64,000 nucleotides of DNA from Williamsia muralis (GTDB taxonomy: Bacteria; Actinomycetota; Actinomycetes; Mycobacteriales; Mycobacteriaceae), in contig NZ_PEBD01000010.1 in the NCBI RefSeq assembly GCF_002735905.1, forward strand, positions 124,001 through 188,000, written 5' to 3'. The notes beneath the pieces were generated by a model, which worked only from the letters and a program-made list of their open reading frames with translations, was not told the origin of the DNA and did no database searches. This document shows positions 32,530 to 40,897 of the stretch, in pieces; the first letter of the stretch is position 1, and each line of letters begins with the position of its first letter. Both the position numbers and the translations under genes were made by a program.

Positions 32530-34464
32530 TCAGCTCAGAGCTGCGGTGACGAGTGCGGCCAGGTCGACCTCTTTGCGGTGCTCCAGTGTGGAGACGACGG
32601 TTGCCACATCCGAGTCGTCGGGCAGGAAGAGCGACGTGGCAATTGCCGCGATGAGGTCGTCGCGATCAGCCGGCGCAGGGTTCCGGTGGCCCAGCAGAGC
32701 AAAGATCTGATCGACCGGCTCTGCCGACTCGCCCACCGAGCGACGTACGACGTCGAACCCGTCCGGTGAGAACTCGAGGAAGATCTCGTCGCCCAGGGCC
32801 AGGCCCAGATCGCTGACGAAACGTTTGATGGTTCCCACTCGGGCCTGCACGGACACCCACATCAGCGACTGTGGTTCCAGTCGCGACGGCAGCTTCAACG
32901 GATTCCCAGGGCCTACGCCGACCAGGCCCGCGAGGGCTGACGGGATGTTGAATGCCGACCCTTTGAGGTGCGCGCCGGACACCGTTGTGGCCCAACGGAT
33001 GACGTCACCCTCGCAATAGAGACACCGGGTCTTGGCTGGCGACTTCCTGTGGACGTAGCGTTCGCTGCGCCGGGTCACCACATCATCTCGCGTCACGAAC
33101 TCCCCGGCCCCCGCGTACGCGCGGATGCTCGATTCGGTGACGTCGTACTTCTCGCTGATCTGCGACACCAGATCCTTGATGCCGATTCTGCCGCCCGCAG
33201 CGTCGAGGATGTGGCCGATCTGCCGATGGACCGGCTGGTACTGATCCCCGCCCCATCGTCGCAGTCCATAGGTGGTGCGATCGGTCTTGACGATCCGATC
33301 GTCGGTGACCAACGCATTGCGAACACTCGATCGGGAACGTGGCTTGCCGGCGAGCCCGGTCACGATCTCCTCGAATGTGCGGGGCGCTCCGGCGATCGAC
33401 AAGACCGCGCACACCAAATCCGCGGTGGACGTCGAGCCTTTGACGACGTGGTCGTCGAGCACGGTGAATCCGCTGCTGTTCAACCATCTCGTCGCCTCGG
33501 ACTCCGACAGGTTCAGTTTCGCGGCCACCATGTCGACCGGGACCAGCGCCTCCTCACCCGCGTGCGCATCGAGGACGTCTCCGACGAGGTCGGCGATCTG
33601 CGCGGGGGTGCGGCTGATGATCCACCCGTCCACGCCGGCAAGGTCGTTCGATCCGGCGATGAGCAGCTGTCCCACAGAGACCCCGAGCGCGGGTATCGCG
33701 GTGGCGAAGAGTGGCAGGGTCTCGGCCACCCGGGCAGAGTCCGCCACTGGATCGGCCAGTGCCACCGTCTCGGCGAGAAGCCGGCGCAGGTCCACCGAAC
33801 TCTCCACGGTCTCTGACAGTTGCAGCCGCAGAGTTCGGTCGAGCTGGTTCACCCGCTCGCGCGACAACCCGAGTTCCTTTGCCAGGTCGGCCTGCGTGCG
33901 GGGCTTGGCCGCGAATATGCGCTCGTGGAGGATCACCCGATCGCGTTCATCGACGGACTCGATGAACTCGAGCAGGTGAGGATCCGCCAGTACCCGGCCG
34001 CCGCTCCGGTCGTCCTCACCGTGTGGTGCCCGGGTCGCCTCGGCCACCAGGGCTGCGAGGACGTCGATGACGGTGGCACGGCTGACCCCAGGCAAGTGCA
34101 ACAGGTGGCCGGCCGAGTGTGTAAGGACATCCGATACGTCTCGAATGCTGTTGTCGTGCAACGCTGTGACGGCGTGCGGCTCCAACTCGAGCGCGGCCAC
34201 GGGCGTGCCTCCGGAAACAGTCGGGAAGTCGTCGGCAAGCCTGATGTCCGAGCGATCGGTCACATGCCGCAGCGCAACGAGTTCGCAGAAGCGGCGGAAG
34301 TTGTTGGCGTTCAGTGCCTCTGCTGGGCTCCCGTCCAGCCAGGCGTTGGGGATCAGCTCGTCGCTGGCGAGGATCGATGGCCCAGACCGGTACTCCTCGA
34401 GCCACGGCAGGAGCATGGGCCAAGCCGTCTTCGAGAACGGCCGCGCCGTGGTCGAGTCGGGCAT
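32530..34464 (-). CDS. DNA-binding protein with alpha-CTD-like and sigma region 4-like modules
   Basis: 644-residue protein of unknown role. Residues about 90-140 resemble the helix-hairpin-helix of the RNA polymerase alpha C-terminal domain (VTALHDNSIRDVSDVL then LLHLPGVSRATV). Residues about 160-225 look like sigma-70 region 4 (VDERDRVILHERIF, then TQADLAKELGLSRERVNQL). The middle holds several winged-helix-like repeats (LVPVDMVAAKLNLSESEATRWL; RTFEEIVTGLAGKPRSRSSV). The C-terminal third is unassigned. I see no core-binding sigma region 2, so it is not a normal sigma factor. It converges on the ANL-like gene and is divergent from the permease operon, with iron-box-like sites between. Whether it regulates iron genes is unknown. 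Confidence 0.8.
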   Translation of the reverse strand: MPDSTTARPFSKTAWPMLLPWLEEYRSGPSILASDELIPNAWLDGSPAEALNANNFRRFCELVALRHVTDRSDIRLADDFPTVSGGTPVAALELEPHAVTALHDNSIRDVSDVLTHSAGHLLHLPGVSRATVIDVLAALVAEATRAPHGEDDRSGGRVLADPHLLEFIESVDERDRVILHERIFAAKPRTQADLAKELGLSRERVNQLDRTLRLQLSETVESSVDLRRLLAETVALADPVADSARVAETLPLFATAIPALGVSVGQLLIAGSNDLAGVDGWIISRTPAQIADLVGDVLDAHAGEEALVPVDMVAAKLNLSESEATRWLNSSGFTVLDDHVVKGSTSTADLVCAVLSIAGAPRTFEEIVTGLAGKPRSRSSVRNALVTDDRIVKTDRTTYGLRRWGGDQYQPVHRQIGHILDAAGGRIGIKDLVSQISEKYDVTESSIRAYAGAGEFVTRDDVVTRRSERYVHRKSPAKTRCLYCEGDVIRWATTVSGAHLKGSAFNIPSALAGLVGVGPGNPLKLPSRLEPQSLMWVSVQARVGTIKRFVSDLGLALGDEIFLEFSPDGFDVVRRSVGESAEPVDQIFALLGHRNPAPADRDDLIAAIATSLFLPDDSDVATVVSTLEHRKEVDLAALVTAALS

Positions 34465-34529
34465 CAGCAGTGGGCCTTTCGTGGGCTGCGGTCACGGCAC
34501 GAAGTGGCCGGTCGAGATGGGCGGTAACG

Positions 34530-34548
34530 GAAGATTAGCCTATCTGTA
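34530..34548 (-). promoter_or_regulatory. Weak second iron-box-like site in the divergent region
   Basis: GAAGATTAGCCTATCTGTA matches 11 of 19 consensus bases (13 if the S and W degeneracies are allowed). It lies 66 nt before the 644-aa DNA-binding gene on the minus strand. The core TTAGCCTA is good but the flanks are poor. Confidence 0.4.
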
Positions 34549-34669
34549 AACCTGGTTAGTTGCCGCAAAGTTGCCGAACGGGAGGCTCCGGCGCGACGCG
34601 GCAAAAGCCGTCCGAACTGCGACGATGCCGCTACGGGCGGGCTGCGGTATGGGATCCCGCTATTGGCAC

Positions 34670-34688
34670 TAAGGTGAGGGTTACCTAC
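34670..34688 (+). promoter_or_regulatory. IdeR/DtxR-type iron box of the permease operon
   Basis: TAAGGTGAGGGTTACCTAC matches 14 of 19 consensus bases, the best box in the window. It lies 32 nt upstream of the GTG of the first permease gene and should give iron repression of uptake. Confidence 0.82.
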
Positions 34689-34719
34689 TGATAGATGGGG
34701 CTGAGATGCAGGACAACGC

Positions 34720-35823
34720 GTGCCGGGCACGGACGTGACTGTCGGTGCCGACCCCGGCCTCCGGGTGGACCTGACAAAGAGCGCAGATGGTTCGACGGCG
34801 CGCCGTCGTGCTCAGGGATTGGCGCAGACCAACACCAGGCGGATGCTCGGCTGGTTTGTCGGGGTCGTCGTCCTGGCCGCGGTCTGCATGCTCAGCATCG
34901 CCATCGGCGCCAAGGACGTGCCGTTCTCGACGGTGTGGGATGCGCTGTGGTCGTACGACAACTCCGGCGACCACATCATCGTTCGCGATCTGCGTATCCC
35001 GCGCACGATCCTCGGCCTGATCGTCGGGGTCGCGTTGGGCATCGGTGGAGCTCTCATTCAAGCGATCACCCGAAACCCGTTGGCAGACCCCGGCATTCTC
35101 GGCGTCAACGCGGGCGCCGCATTCGCCGTCGCCCTCGCGGTCGGGGTGTTCGGAGTGGCGAGCATCTGGGCGTACATCTGGTTCGCATTCGCCGGTGCGG
35201 TGGTGGTGATGGTCTTCGTGTACGCGCTGGGATCGATCGGCAGAGGGGGCGCCACCCCGATCCGTCTCACGTTGGCCGGAGTTGCCATCGGTGCCGTGCT
35301 CACCGGCATCACGTCGGGACTCATCCTGCTCGATCCGGAAGCCTTCGACCAGATGCGGTTCTGGAATGCGGGGTCGATCGCCGGACGCGGACTCGAGGTG
35401 TCGGGTGCGGTCGCGCCGTTCGTTGTGGTCGGACTGCTGCTCGCGTTTGTCATCGCCCGTCCGCTCAACGCTGTTGCCATGGGTGACGACCTCGCGCGGT
35501 CACTCGGGGCGAACGTGGCCCGCACCCGGGTCATCGGAGTCATCGCGGTGACGTTGCTCTGCGGAGCCGCCACCGCGGCCGCCGGCCCGATCAGCTTTCT
35601 GGGACTGATGGTTCCGCATGTGGCCCGCTGGATCGTCGGGCCTGATCAACGCTGGATCCTGGCGTACACGCTGGTGGGTGGGCCGATCGTGCTCCTGCTG
35701 TCCGACGTGATCGGGCGTGTGATCATCCGGCCGGGTGAGATGCAGGTCGGCATCGTCACCGCGTTTGTCGGTGCACCCGTCCTCATCTTCCTGGTTCGAC
35801 GAGGCAAGGCGAGCGGCCTGTGA
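34720..35823 (+). CDS. fepD: Fe-siderophore ABC permease (FepD/FecCD family)
   Basis: Inner-membrane permease subunit of 367 residues for ferric siderophore import. After a polar N-terminus of about 40 residues it has roughly nine to ten hydrophobic segments and the FecCD signatures RIPRTILGLIVGVALGIGG, ITRNPLADPGILGVNAGA and AAAGPISFLGLMVPHVAR, the last near the ATPase-coupling loop. GTG start after CAGGAC; nearby ATGs are out of frame. An iron box precedes it, and its stop overlaps the next permease start by 4 nt (GTGA), implying translational coupling. It pairs with FepG as a heterodimer and with the ATPase downstream. Confidence 0.93.
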   Translation: MPGTDVTVGADPGLRVDLTKSADGSTARRRAQGLAQTNTRRMLGWFVGVVVLAAVCMLSIAIGAKDVPFSTVWDALWSYDNSGDHIIVRDLRIPRTILGLIVGVALGIGGALIQAITRNPLADPGILGVNAGAAFAVALAVGVFGVASIWAYIWFAFAGAVVVMVFVYALGSIGRGGATPIRLTLAGVAIGAVLTGITSGLILLDPEAFDQMRFWNAGSIAGRGLEVSGAVAPFVVVGLLLAFVIARPLNAVAMGDDLARSLGANVARTRVIGVIAVTLLCGAATAAAGPISFLGLMVPHVARWIVGPDQRWILAYTLVGGPIVLLLSDVIGRVIIRPGEMQVGIVTAFVGAPVLIFLVRRGKASGL

Positions 35824-36914
35824 GCGTCGACGCGCAGAACCAGGACAAGCCGGCGCTTCCTGGAGATATCGACTTCGGACGTAAGGTCGCCGTGCTGCGC
35901 GTGCAGCGTGGCGCGCTGTCGGGGCGGATCGACGTTCGCGCCGTGGCCGTGATCGTGATGCTGGTGGCCGCTGCGCTGGTGGTTGCGGTCTTTGCGCTCG
36001 GCACCGGGGACTACCCGGTGTCCCCCGACCGGGTGGTTCAGGCGATCTTCGGTAATGGGTCCCGGATCGAAGAACTCGTGGTGATGGAATGGCGGATGCC
36101 GAGGGTGCTGCTGGCCCTGATCCTTGGGGCCGCACTGGGCGTCAGCGGGGCGGTGTTCCAGTCGATCACCCGAAATCCGCTGGGCAGCCCCGACATCATC
36201 GGCTTCAACACGGGCGCCTATACGGGCGCACTGGTGGTCCTGCTGATCATCGGTGGCAGCGGCTATTACGACACCGCGGTGGGCGCACTGGTCGGAGGCA
36301 TGATCACCGCTCTCCTGGTGTACCTGCTGGCCTTCAAGCGTGGTGTCCAGGGATTTCGGCTCATCATCGTGGGAATCGCCATCAGCGCGGTCCTGTCGTC
36401 GGTGAACGCCTGGCTGATCCTGCGAGCCGACCTCGAGGATGCGATGTCCGCGGCGGTGTGGGGTGCCGGATCGCTCAACGGACTGGGTTGGACGCAGGCC
36501 CGCCCAGCCCTCATCCTGTTGGCGGTCCTCACCCCGCTGCTGGTTCTGGCGTCCTACCGGATGCCGATGCTCGATCTGGGCGATGACGCCGCCAAGGCGT
36601 TGGGAATCCGCGCAGAACCGACGCGATTGGTGCTGATCGTCCTCGGTGTCGCACTCACAGCCGTTGCGACCGCAGCTGCGGGTCCCATCGCCTTCGTGTC
36701 ACTGGCCGCACCACAATTGGCCCGGAGGCTGACCCGCACGCCGGGCGTGGCCATGCTCCCGGCGGCGGTCATGGGCGCATTGCTATTGGTGGCCAGTGAC
36801 CTCATCGCCCAGCGCGCCTTCACACCCACCCAGCTTCCGGTGGGAGTTGTCACGGTGTCGGTGGGCGGTCTCTACCTGGTGTGGCTGCTCGCCCGAGAGG
36901 CGCGCCGCCAATGA
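35820..36914 (+). CDS. fepG: Fe-siderophore ABC permease (FepG/FecCD family)
   Basis: Second permease subunit, 364 residues. It has a soluble N-terminal extension of about 40 residues and then multiple membrane segments, with RMPRVLLALILGAALGVSG, ITRNPLGSPDIIGFNTGA and AAAGPIAFVSLAAPQLAR aligned to the same blocks in FepD. GTG start overlaps the FepD stop by 4 nt. Expected to form the FepD-FepG channel and receive ferric siderophore from a binding lipoprotein. Confidence 0.93.
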   Translation: MSVDAQNQDKPALPGDIDFGRKVAVLRVQRGALSGRIDVRAVAVIVMLVAAALVVAVFALGTGDYPVSPDRVVQAIFGNGSRIEELVVMEWRMPRVLLALILGAALGVSGAVFQSITRNPLGSPDIIGFNTGAYTGALVVLLIIGGSGYYDTAVGALVGGMITALLVYLLAFKRGVQGFRLIIVGIAISAVLSSVNAWLILRADLEDAMSAAVWGAGSLNGLGWTQARPALILLAVLTPLLVLASYRMPMLDLGDDAAKALGIRAEPTRLVLIVLGVALTAVATAAAGPIAFVSLAAPQLARRLTRTPGVAMLPAAVMGALLLVASDLIAQRAFTPTQLPVGVVTVSVGGLYLVWLLAREARRQ

Positions 36915-36953
36915 CCCATCAATCTCGAGACGTCCGATGACGAGGTGCGAACA

Positions 36954-37799
36954 GTGGACATGAGCAAATTCGCGGACCGAGAAGTACCGTCCGCGACGCG
37001 TGGCGGCGACGGGGTGCACACCCGATTGCAGGCGCAGGACGTCACCATCGGCTACGACAAGCGGGTGATCAGCGAATCGTTGAGCGTCGACATCCCAGAC
37101 GGTGCCTTCACCGTGATCGTCGGACCCAATGCCTGCGGCAAATCGACTCTGCTGCGCGCCCTTTCGCGACTTCTGGCCCCCACCAAGGGCTGGGTGCTGC
37201 TGGACGGTAAGGCGATCAGTTCTTATCCGGCCAAAGAGGTGGCGCGCAGGCTCGGTCTCCTGCCGCAGTCATCAGTCGCGCCCGACGGCATCAGGGTCGC
37301 CGACCTCGTCGCCCGTGGACGTTATCCCCACCAGAAGTTGATCCGGCAGTGGTCAGCCGACGACGAATCCGCCGTGATCGAGGCGATGACGGCGACCGGC
37401 GTGACCGAGCTGTCGGGGCGACTGGTCGATGAACTCTCCGGCGGGCAGCGTCAAAGGGTCTGGGTGGCAATGGTGTTGGCGCAGCAGACTCCGCTGATGT
37501 TGCTCGACGAGCCGACGACGTTCCTGGACATCGCCTACCAGATCGACCTGCTCGAGTTGTGTGCCGAGCTCAACAAGACGGGTGGTCGAACACTTGTCGC
37601 GGTGTTGCACGACCTCAACCATGCGTGCCGCTACGCCGACCACATCATCGCCATGAAGGCCGGTGCCATCGTGGCGGAGGGTCGACCGGCCGACATCATC
37701 ACGGCCGATCTTGTCCGCGATGTGTTCGGCCTCCCTTGCCGGATCATCGACGATCCGGAATCGCATACGCCCCTTGTGATCCCGCTCGTCAGACGCTAG
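36954..37799 (+). CDS. fepC: Fe-siderophore ABC transporter ATPase (FepC)
   Basis: Cytoplasmic ATPase of about 281 residues powering the FepD-FepG permease. Walker A GPNACGKST, Q-loop LLPQSS, ABC signature LSGGQRQR, Walker B LMLLDEPT, and H-loop AVLHDLNHA are all intact. It follows fepG by about 40 nt as the last gene of the uptake operon. Start choice is uncertain: GTG 36954 has GAGG 8 nt upstream, while GTG 36945 and ATG 36960 are in-frame alternatives that change only the first few residues. Confidence 0.93.
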   Translation: MDMSKFADREVPSATRGGDGVHTRLQAQDVTIGYDKRVISESLSVDIPDGAFTVIVGPNACGKSTLLRALSRLLAPTKGWVLLDGKAISSYPAKEVARRLGLLPQSSVAPDGIRVADLVARGRYPHQKLIRQWSADDESAVIEAMTATGVTELSGRLVDELSGGQRQRVWVAMVLAQQTPLMLLDEPTTFLDIAYQIDLLELCAELNKTGGRTLVAVLHDLNHACRYADHIIAMKAGAIVAEGRPADIITADLVRDVFGLPCRIIDDPESHTPLVIPLVRR

Positions 37800-37830
37800 C
37801 TGTCGCAGGAAAGGACGGCCGAGCAGTGCG

Positions 37831-38811
37831 TCACTGCACGCGCTCGGCAATCAGGGGCACGACCGAATCGAGCGCGTACTGGATCGACAGCACCGAGTTC
37901 GTCGAGTAGGCCCGCGAGATCGTGAGGTCGTCGAAGACGAGATAGCGGCCGGCGGCTACGGCGGGCACCGACTTGAACAACGGGTCGCCTTCGACCTCGG
38001 CGGCTGTGCGCTGGATCGGGAAGACCACCACCATGTCGGCATCGAGCAACCGCAGGTTCTCGTCCGCGATGGGGACCGAGAATCCCTTGGCGTCAGCAGG
38101 ATCGATGGCGGGGTTGGGTGAGAAGCCCAGTTTGACAAGGAATTCGACGCGCTCGGTGTCGGGGGAGTACGCGCCCCACCCCGTCCCGGAACGTGCTGCC
38201 ACCGTGACCGTCTTGCCGCGGAACTCGGGGTTCTGCCCGGCAACTTCGGTGAACCGGCCATCGAGCTGCTCGACCAGTTCGGTGCCCTTCTCCGGGACGC
38301 CCAGTGCTTGCGACACCATCGTCACCTGTTGTTCAAGGGTGGTCTTGTAGCTGTCGGCGCCTGCAGGCAACGCGACGGTCGGCGCGATCTCGGCCAACGT
38401 GTCGTATCTCTTCTGGTCTCCAGAACTCTTGGTGTCGAGGATCAGATCGGGTTCGAGTGCAAGAATCTGTTCGTAGGACGGCTCCCGGGTGCCGATGATC
38501 TCGGGCGGGTTGTCGTAGAGTCCCTCGGCCCATGGGCCCACACCCTCGCCGCCGAAGTCGAGCCAGTCGCTTGCTCCCGCCGGCTGCACGCCGAGGGCGA
38601 GCGCGGTCTCGGCGTCGCCCCATCCGAGTGCGACCACCCGGGTCGGCGGCTTCTCGATCGTCACCGGTCCGAACTTGGTGGCCACGGTGACCGGGTACGC
38701 GCCGGTCGACGTACCGGATGTCGGGGATTGCTCCTGATCGCCCTCACCGGAACAGGCGGCCACGAACAAAAGGGCAAGAATGCTGAACACAGCTAGGACA
38801 CGGCGAAACAT
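37831..38811 (-). CDS. Fe-siderophore-binding lipoprotein (FepB/FecB-like), uptake-operon copy
   Basis: 326-residue solute-binding lipoprotein, convergent with the ATPase gene. Signal peptide with lipobox VAAC (Cys20), a polar linker rich in Ser, Thr and Glu, then the type III fold with RVVALGWGDAETALALG and ILALEPDLILDT. It differs clearly from the copy after NRPS1, so the locus has two receptors, perhaps for different ferric siderophores or forms. The start ATG lies 4 nt from an iron box on the same strand, with no Shine-Dalgarno, which suggests a leaderless transcript. Confidence 0.9.
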   Translation of the reverse strand: MFRRVLAVFSILALLFVAACSGEGDQEQSPTSGTSTGAYPVTVATKFGPVTIEKPPTRVVALGWGDAETALALGVQPAGASDWLDFGGEGVGPWAEGLYDNPPEIIGTREPSYEQILALEPDLILDTKSSGDQKRYDTLAEIAPTVALPAGADSYKTTLEQQVTMVSQALGVPEKGTELVEQLDGRFTEVAGQNPEFRGKTVTVAARSGTGWGAYSPDTERVEFLVKLGFSPNPAIDPADAKGFSVPIADENLRLLDADMVVVFPIQRTAAEVEGDPLFKSVPAVAAGRYLVFDDLTISRAYSTNSVLSIQYALDSVVPLIAERVQ

Positions 38812-38815
38812 GCGA

Positions 38816-38834
38816 TGAGGCTAGCCTATGCTTA
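38816..38834 (-). promoter_or_regulatory. IdeR/DtxR-type iron box of the second binding-protein gene
   Basis: TGAGGCTAGCCTATGCTTA (plus-strand reading) matches 13 of 19 consensus bases. On the minus strand TAGCCT ends 8 nt or fewer from the ATG at 38811, so the -10 element and operator probably overlap and transcription may begin at the start codon. Confidence 0.75.
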
Positions 38835-38904
38835 GCGAGGCTCAGCAATGGGCAGAGTGACTGGTGTCAGAGACCGTCCGGCGCGGCCTTCGGCAAACAC
38901 TTGA

Positions 38905-38922
38905 ACCGAGCAAGCGCTCGGT
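38905..38922 (+). promoter_or_regulatory. Palindromic operator upstream of the SDR gene
   Basis: ACCGAGC-AAGC-GCTCGGT, perfect 7-bp arms with a 4-nt spacer, 15 nt before the GTG start. The shape fits a TetR-family site such as those in actinobacterial fatty-acid degradation genes. The regulator is not in the immediate neighbourhood. Confidence 0.6.
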
Positions 38923-38936
38923 CGTAGGCTGCGTCC

Positions 38937-39713
38937 GTGGATATCAATGGAGCAAGTGCAGTAGTTACCGGTGGCGCATCGGGGATCGGTGCCGCAGTCG
39001 CGCGCCAGCTCGCCGGACTGGGAGCCAAGGTTGTCATCGCCGACCTTCAGGCGGACAAGGGTGAGGCCCTCGCCAAGGAAATCGACGGGGTGTTCGTCAG
39101 CGTCGACGTGACCAAGACCGAGCAGATCGAGGCCGCGGTGAACAAGGCGGCCGAGCTGGGACCGCTTCGGGCACTGGTGAACTCGGCGGGCATCGGCTCG
39201 GCGCAGCGCACCATCGGGCGTGACGGCGAGTTCTCGTCGGCCCACGACCTGGACGCATTCCGAAAGGTCATCAACATCAACCTGATCGGCAGCTTCGACG
39301 CGACCCGCCTGGCCGCGACCGCGATGAGTCGCAACGAAGCCACCGAAACCGGTGACAAGGGCGCGATCGTGTCGATGGCCAGCGTTGCGGCGTTCGACGG
39401 CCAGATCGGCCAGGCCGCGTACTCGGCATCCAAGGGCGGCATCGTGAGCCTGACCCTCACCGTGGCACGTGACCTCGCTGCCGCCGGCATCCGGAACAAC
39501 ACCGTTGCCCCCGGGCTCATCGAGACCCCGATCTACGGAACGGGTCCCGAATCGGAGGCGTTCAAGGCCAAGCTGGGAGAGAACGTCCTGTTCCCGAAGC
39601 GGCTCGGTACCCCGGACGAACTGGCGTCCATGGTGATCGAACTGATCACCAACTCCTACATGAACGGAGAGGTCATCCGCGTCGACGGCGGCATCCGGAT
39701 GCCACCGAAGTAG
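38937..39713 (+). CDS. SDR dehydrogenase, 3-hydroxyacyl-CoA dehydrogenase type II-like
   Basis: 258-residue classical short-chain dehydrogenase. NAD-binding TGGASGIGAA at the N-terminus with Asp (VVIADLQ) after the second strand, favouring NAD(H) over NADP(H); NSAG motif; catalytic Ser in MASVAAF and YSASKGG with Tyr and Lys. The C-terminal VAPGLIETPIYG and FPKRLGTPDELASMV resemble HSD17B10-type 3-hydroxyacyl-CoA dehydrogenases of beta-oxidation. GTG start close to the palindrome at 38905. It stands alone on its strand, ending at a strong convergent hairpin. Confidence 0.88.
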   Translation: MDINGASAVVTGGASGIGAAVARQLAGLGAKVVIADLQADKGEALAKEIDGVFVSVDVTKTEQIEAAVNKAAELGPLRALVNSAGIGSAQRTIGRDGEFSSAHDLDAFRKVININLIGSFDATRLAATAMSRNEATETGDKGAIVSMASVAAFDGQIGQAAYSASKGGIVSLTLTVARDLAAAGIRNNTVAPGLIETPIYGTGPESEAFKAKLGENVLFPKRLGTPDELASMVIELITNSYMNGEVIRVDGGIRMPPK

Positions 39714-39736
39714 CTCTTCGCGAGAAATCGGTCAAC

Positions 39737-39797
39737 ATCGTCCCCCTGGACGGCCATCGAGGGAACTACTCCCTCGGTGCGCCGTCAGGGGGACGAT
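39737..39797. terminator. Long nested hairpin between convergent SDR and lyase genes
   Basis: An outer near-perfect 17-bp stem (39737-39754 with 39781-39797, one bulged base) encloses a second hairpin CGAGGGA-ACTAC-TCCCTCG (39758-39776). TTTC follows on the plus strand. Its location between the two gene ends supports a bidirectional terminator. Confidence 0.8.
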
Positions 39798-39806
39798 TTC
39801 TGTGTG

Positions 39807-40631
39807 TCAGCTGGTGTATTCGGCGGCGAGTCGCGCGATTTTCTCGGCCCGCTTCAGGCGGGGAGGATCGCTGCCGTCGCGAACCACCCGGCCGCGGGCC
39901 TCGAACTCCGACAGGAAGTCGGTGGCCCAGGCGGTGTCTTCCGAGCTGGGGCTGGCGACGCGGTTGATGACCGCCGGCTGAGAGGCGTTGAGGCACAGCT
40001 TCCCGGTGAGTCCGAACGCGACCGATGTCGCTGTCTTAGCCTCCAGGACGGCCACGTCGTCGGTGACCGCCGGACCGTCGATGGGGCCTGGCAATTCGGC
40101 GACCCGGCTGGCCACCACCAGCCGCGACCGCGGGTACGCCATCACGGCGTCGTCTGCAGCGGTGCCGGTGTCGTGGCGGTAGTCCCCGCTGCCGAACGCG
40201 AGGCGCAGGACGCCTCGGGCGCGGGCGATCTCGACGGCGTTCTCCACCCCGACCGCCGACTCGATGAGTGCGATGACAGGGGTGTGGCCGCCGAGGCGGT
40301 CGAATGTCTCGCTCGCCTGCGCGGCGGTCTCGGCCTTTGCCAGCATCACACCGGCCAGACCCGGTGCTCCGCGTAGCCGGTCGATGTCGTCGGACCAGAA
40401 CCGCGTGGTCCTGTCGTTGATCCGTACCCAGGCGGTCGCAGTATCGAGCCAGGTGCACACCCGTTCGCGCGCTGCGCCCTTCGCGCGCGGGTCGACGGCG
40501 TCTTCGAGATCGAGGATCACCTGGTCGGCGTCCGATCTGGCGGCGGCATCGAAGTCGCCTTGGGCGGCGTTGACCAACATCCACGAACGGGACAGTTCGG
40601 GTGTGACGGATCGGGCGATCGTAGAGGGCAT
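39807..40631 (-). CDS. CitE-like HpcH/HpaI aldolase/citrate lyase family protein
   Basis: 274-residue TIM-barrel lyase. Family motifs are RSWMLVNAAQ, VILDLEDAVDP with the Mg-binding acidic residues, RINDRTTRFW, GVMLAKAE, VIALIESAVGVENA and LRLAFGSGDYRHD. Such proteins cleave or condense (S)-citramalyl-CoA, malyl-CoA or similar substrates; which one cannot be told here. I start at ATG 40631. The longer in-frame reading to 40862 would translate the tandem repeat region and has no family similarity. Confidence 0.85.
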   Translation of the reverse strand: MPSTIARSVTPELSRSWMLVNAAQGDFDAAARSDADQVILDLEDAVDPRAKGAARERVCTWLDTATAWVRINDRTTRFWSDDIDRLRGAPGLAGVMLAKAETAAQASETFDRLGGHTPVIALIESAVGVENAVEIARARGVLRLAFGSGDYRHDTGTAADDAVMAYPRSRLVVASRVAELPGPIDGPAVTDDVAVLEAKTATSVAFGLTGKLCLNASQPAVINRVASPSSEDTAWATDFLSEFEARGRVVRDGSDPPRLKRAEKIARLAAEYTS

Positions 40632-40691
40632 GCCACCAGTGTGGGACCCGGCACAGAAGTGGTCGCCCTTCAGTTCATTACGTTCACCCGT

Positions 40692-40787
40692 GAACGAAGG
40701 GTTGGGCCGCGTGCGATGCAGGAAGGAGCGAGGGAGCGGTGAGCGAAGGGATGGGCCGCGTGCGATGCAGGGAGGAACGAGGGAGCG
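40692..40787. repeat. Two tandem 47-bp repeats
   Basis: Copies at 40692-40738 and 40741-40787 differ at four positions and are separated by 2 bp. Each contains GGGCCGCGTGCGATGCAGG. They lie in the 266-bp gap between the CitE-like and FadE5 genes, with no gene in it. This looks like an intergenic repeat family; other genome copies would be needed to show that. Confidence 0.75.
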
Positions 40788-40850
40788 CAGCGACTGAGTG
40801 ACGACCGAAGAGCACGCATTAAGGCCCAGCCCGTTGCGAACAGACAATAG

Positions 40851-40885
40851 AGTGGGCCGCACCTGACGGTGCGGCCCACTCTTTT
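40851..40885. terminator. Strong intrinsic terminator near the end of fadE5
   Basis: A 13-bp perfect stem (AGTGGGCCGCACC / GGTGCGGCCCACT) with a TGAC loop, followed by CTTTT on the plus strand. It is 12 nt beyond the FadE5 stop on the minus strand; either direction could use it. Confidence 0.8.
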
Positions 40886-40897
40886 CAGCGCTTCGGA

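Noticed and set aside
38816-38834. Iron box controlling the SDR gene to the right
   Set aside because: It abuts the minus-strand lipoprotein start and is over 100 nt from the SDR start, which has its own palindrome.
40632-40862. N-terminal extension of the CitE-like protein
   Set aside because: It would translate the 47-bp tandem repeats and shows no lyase similarity; ATG 40631 fits the family.
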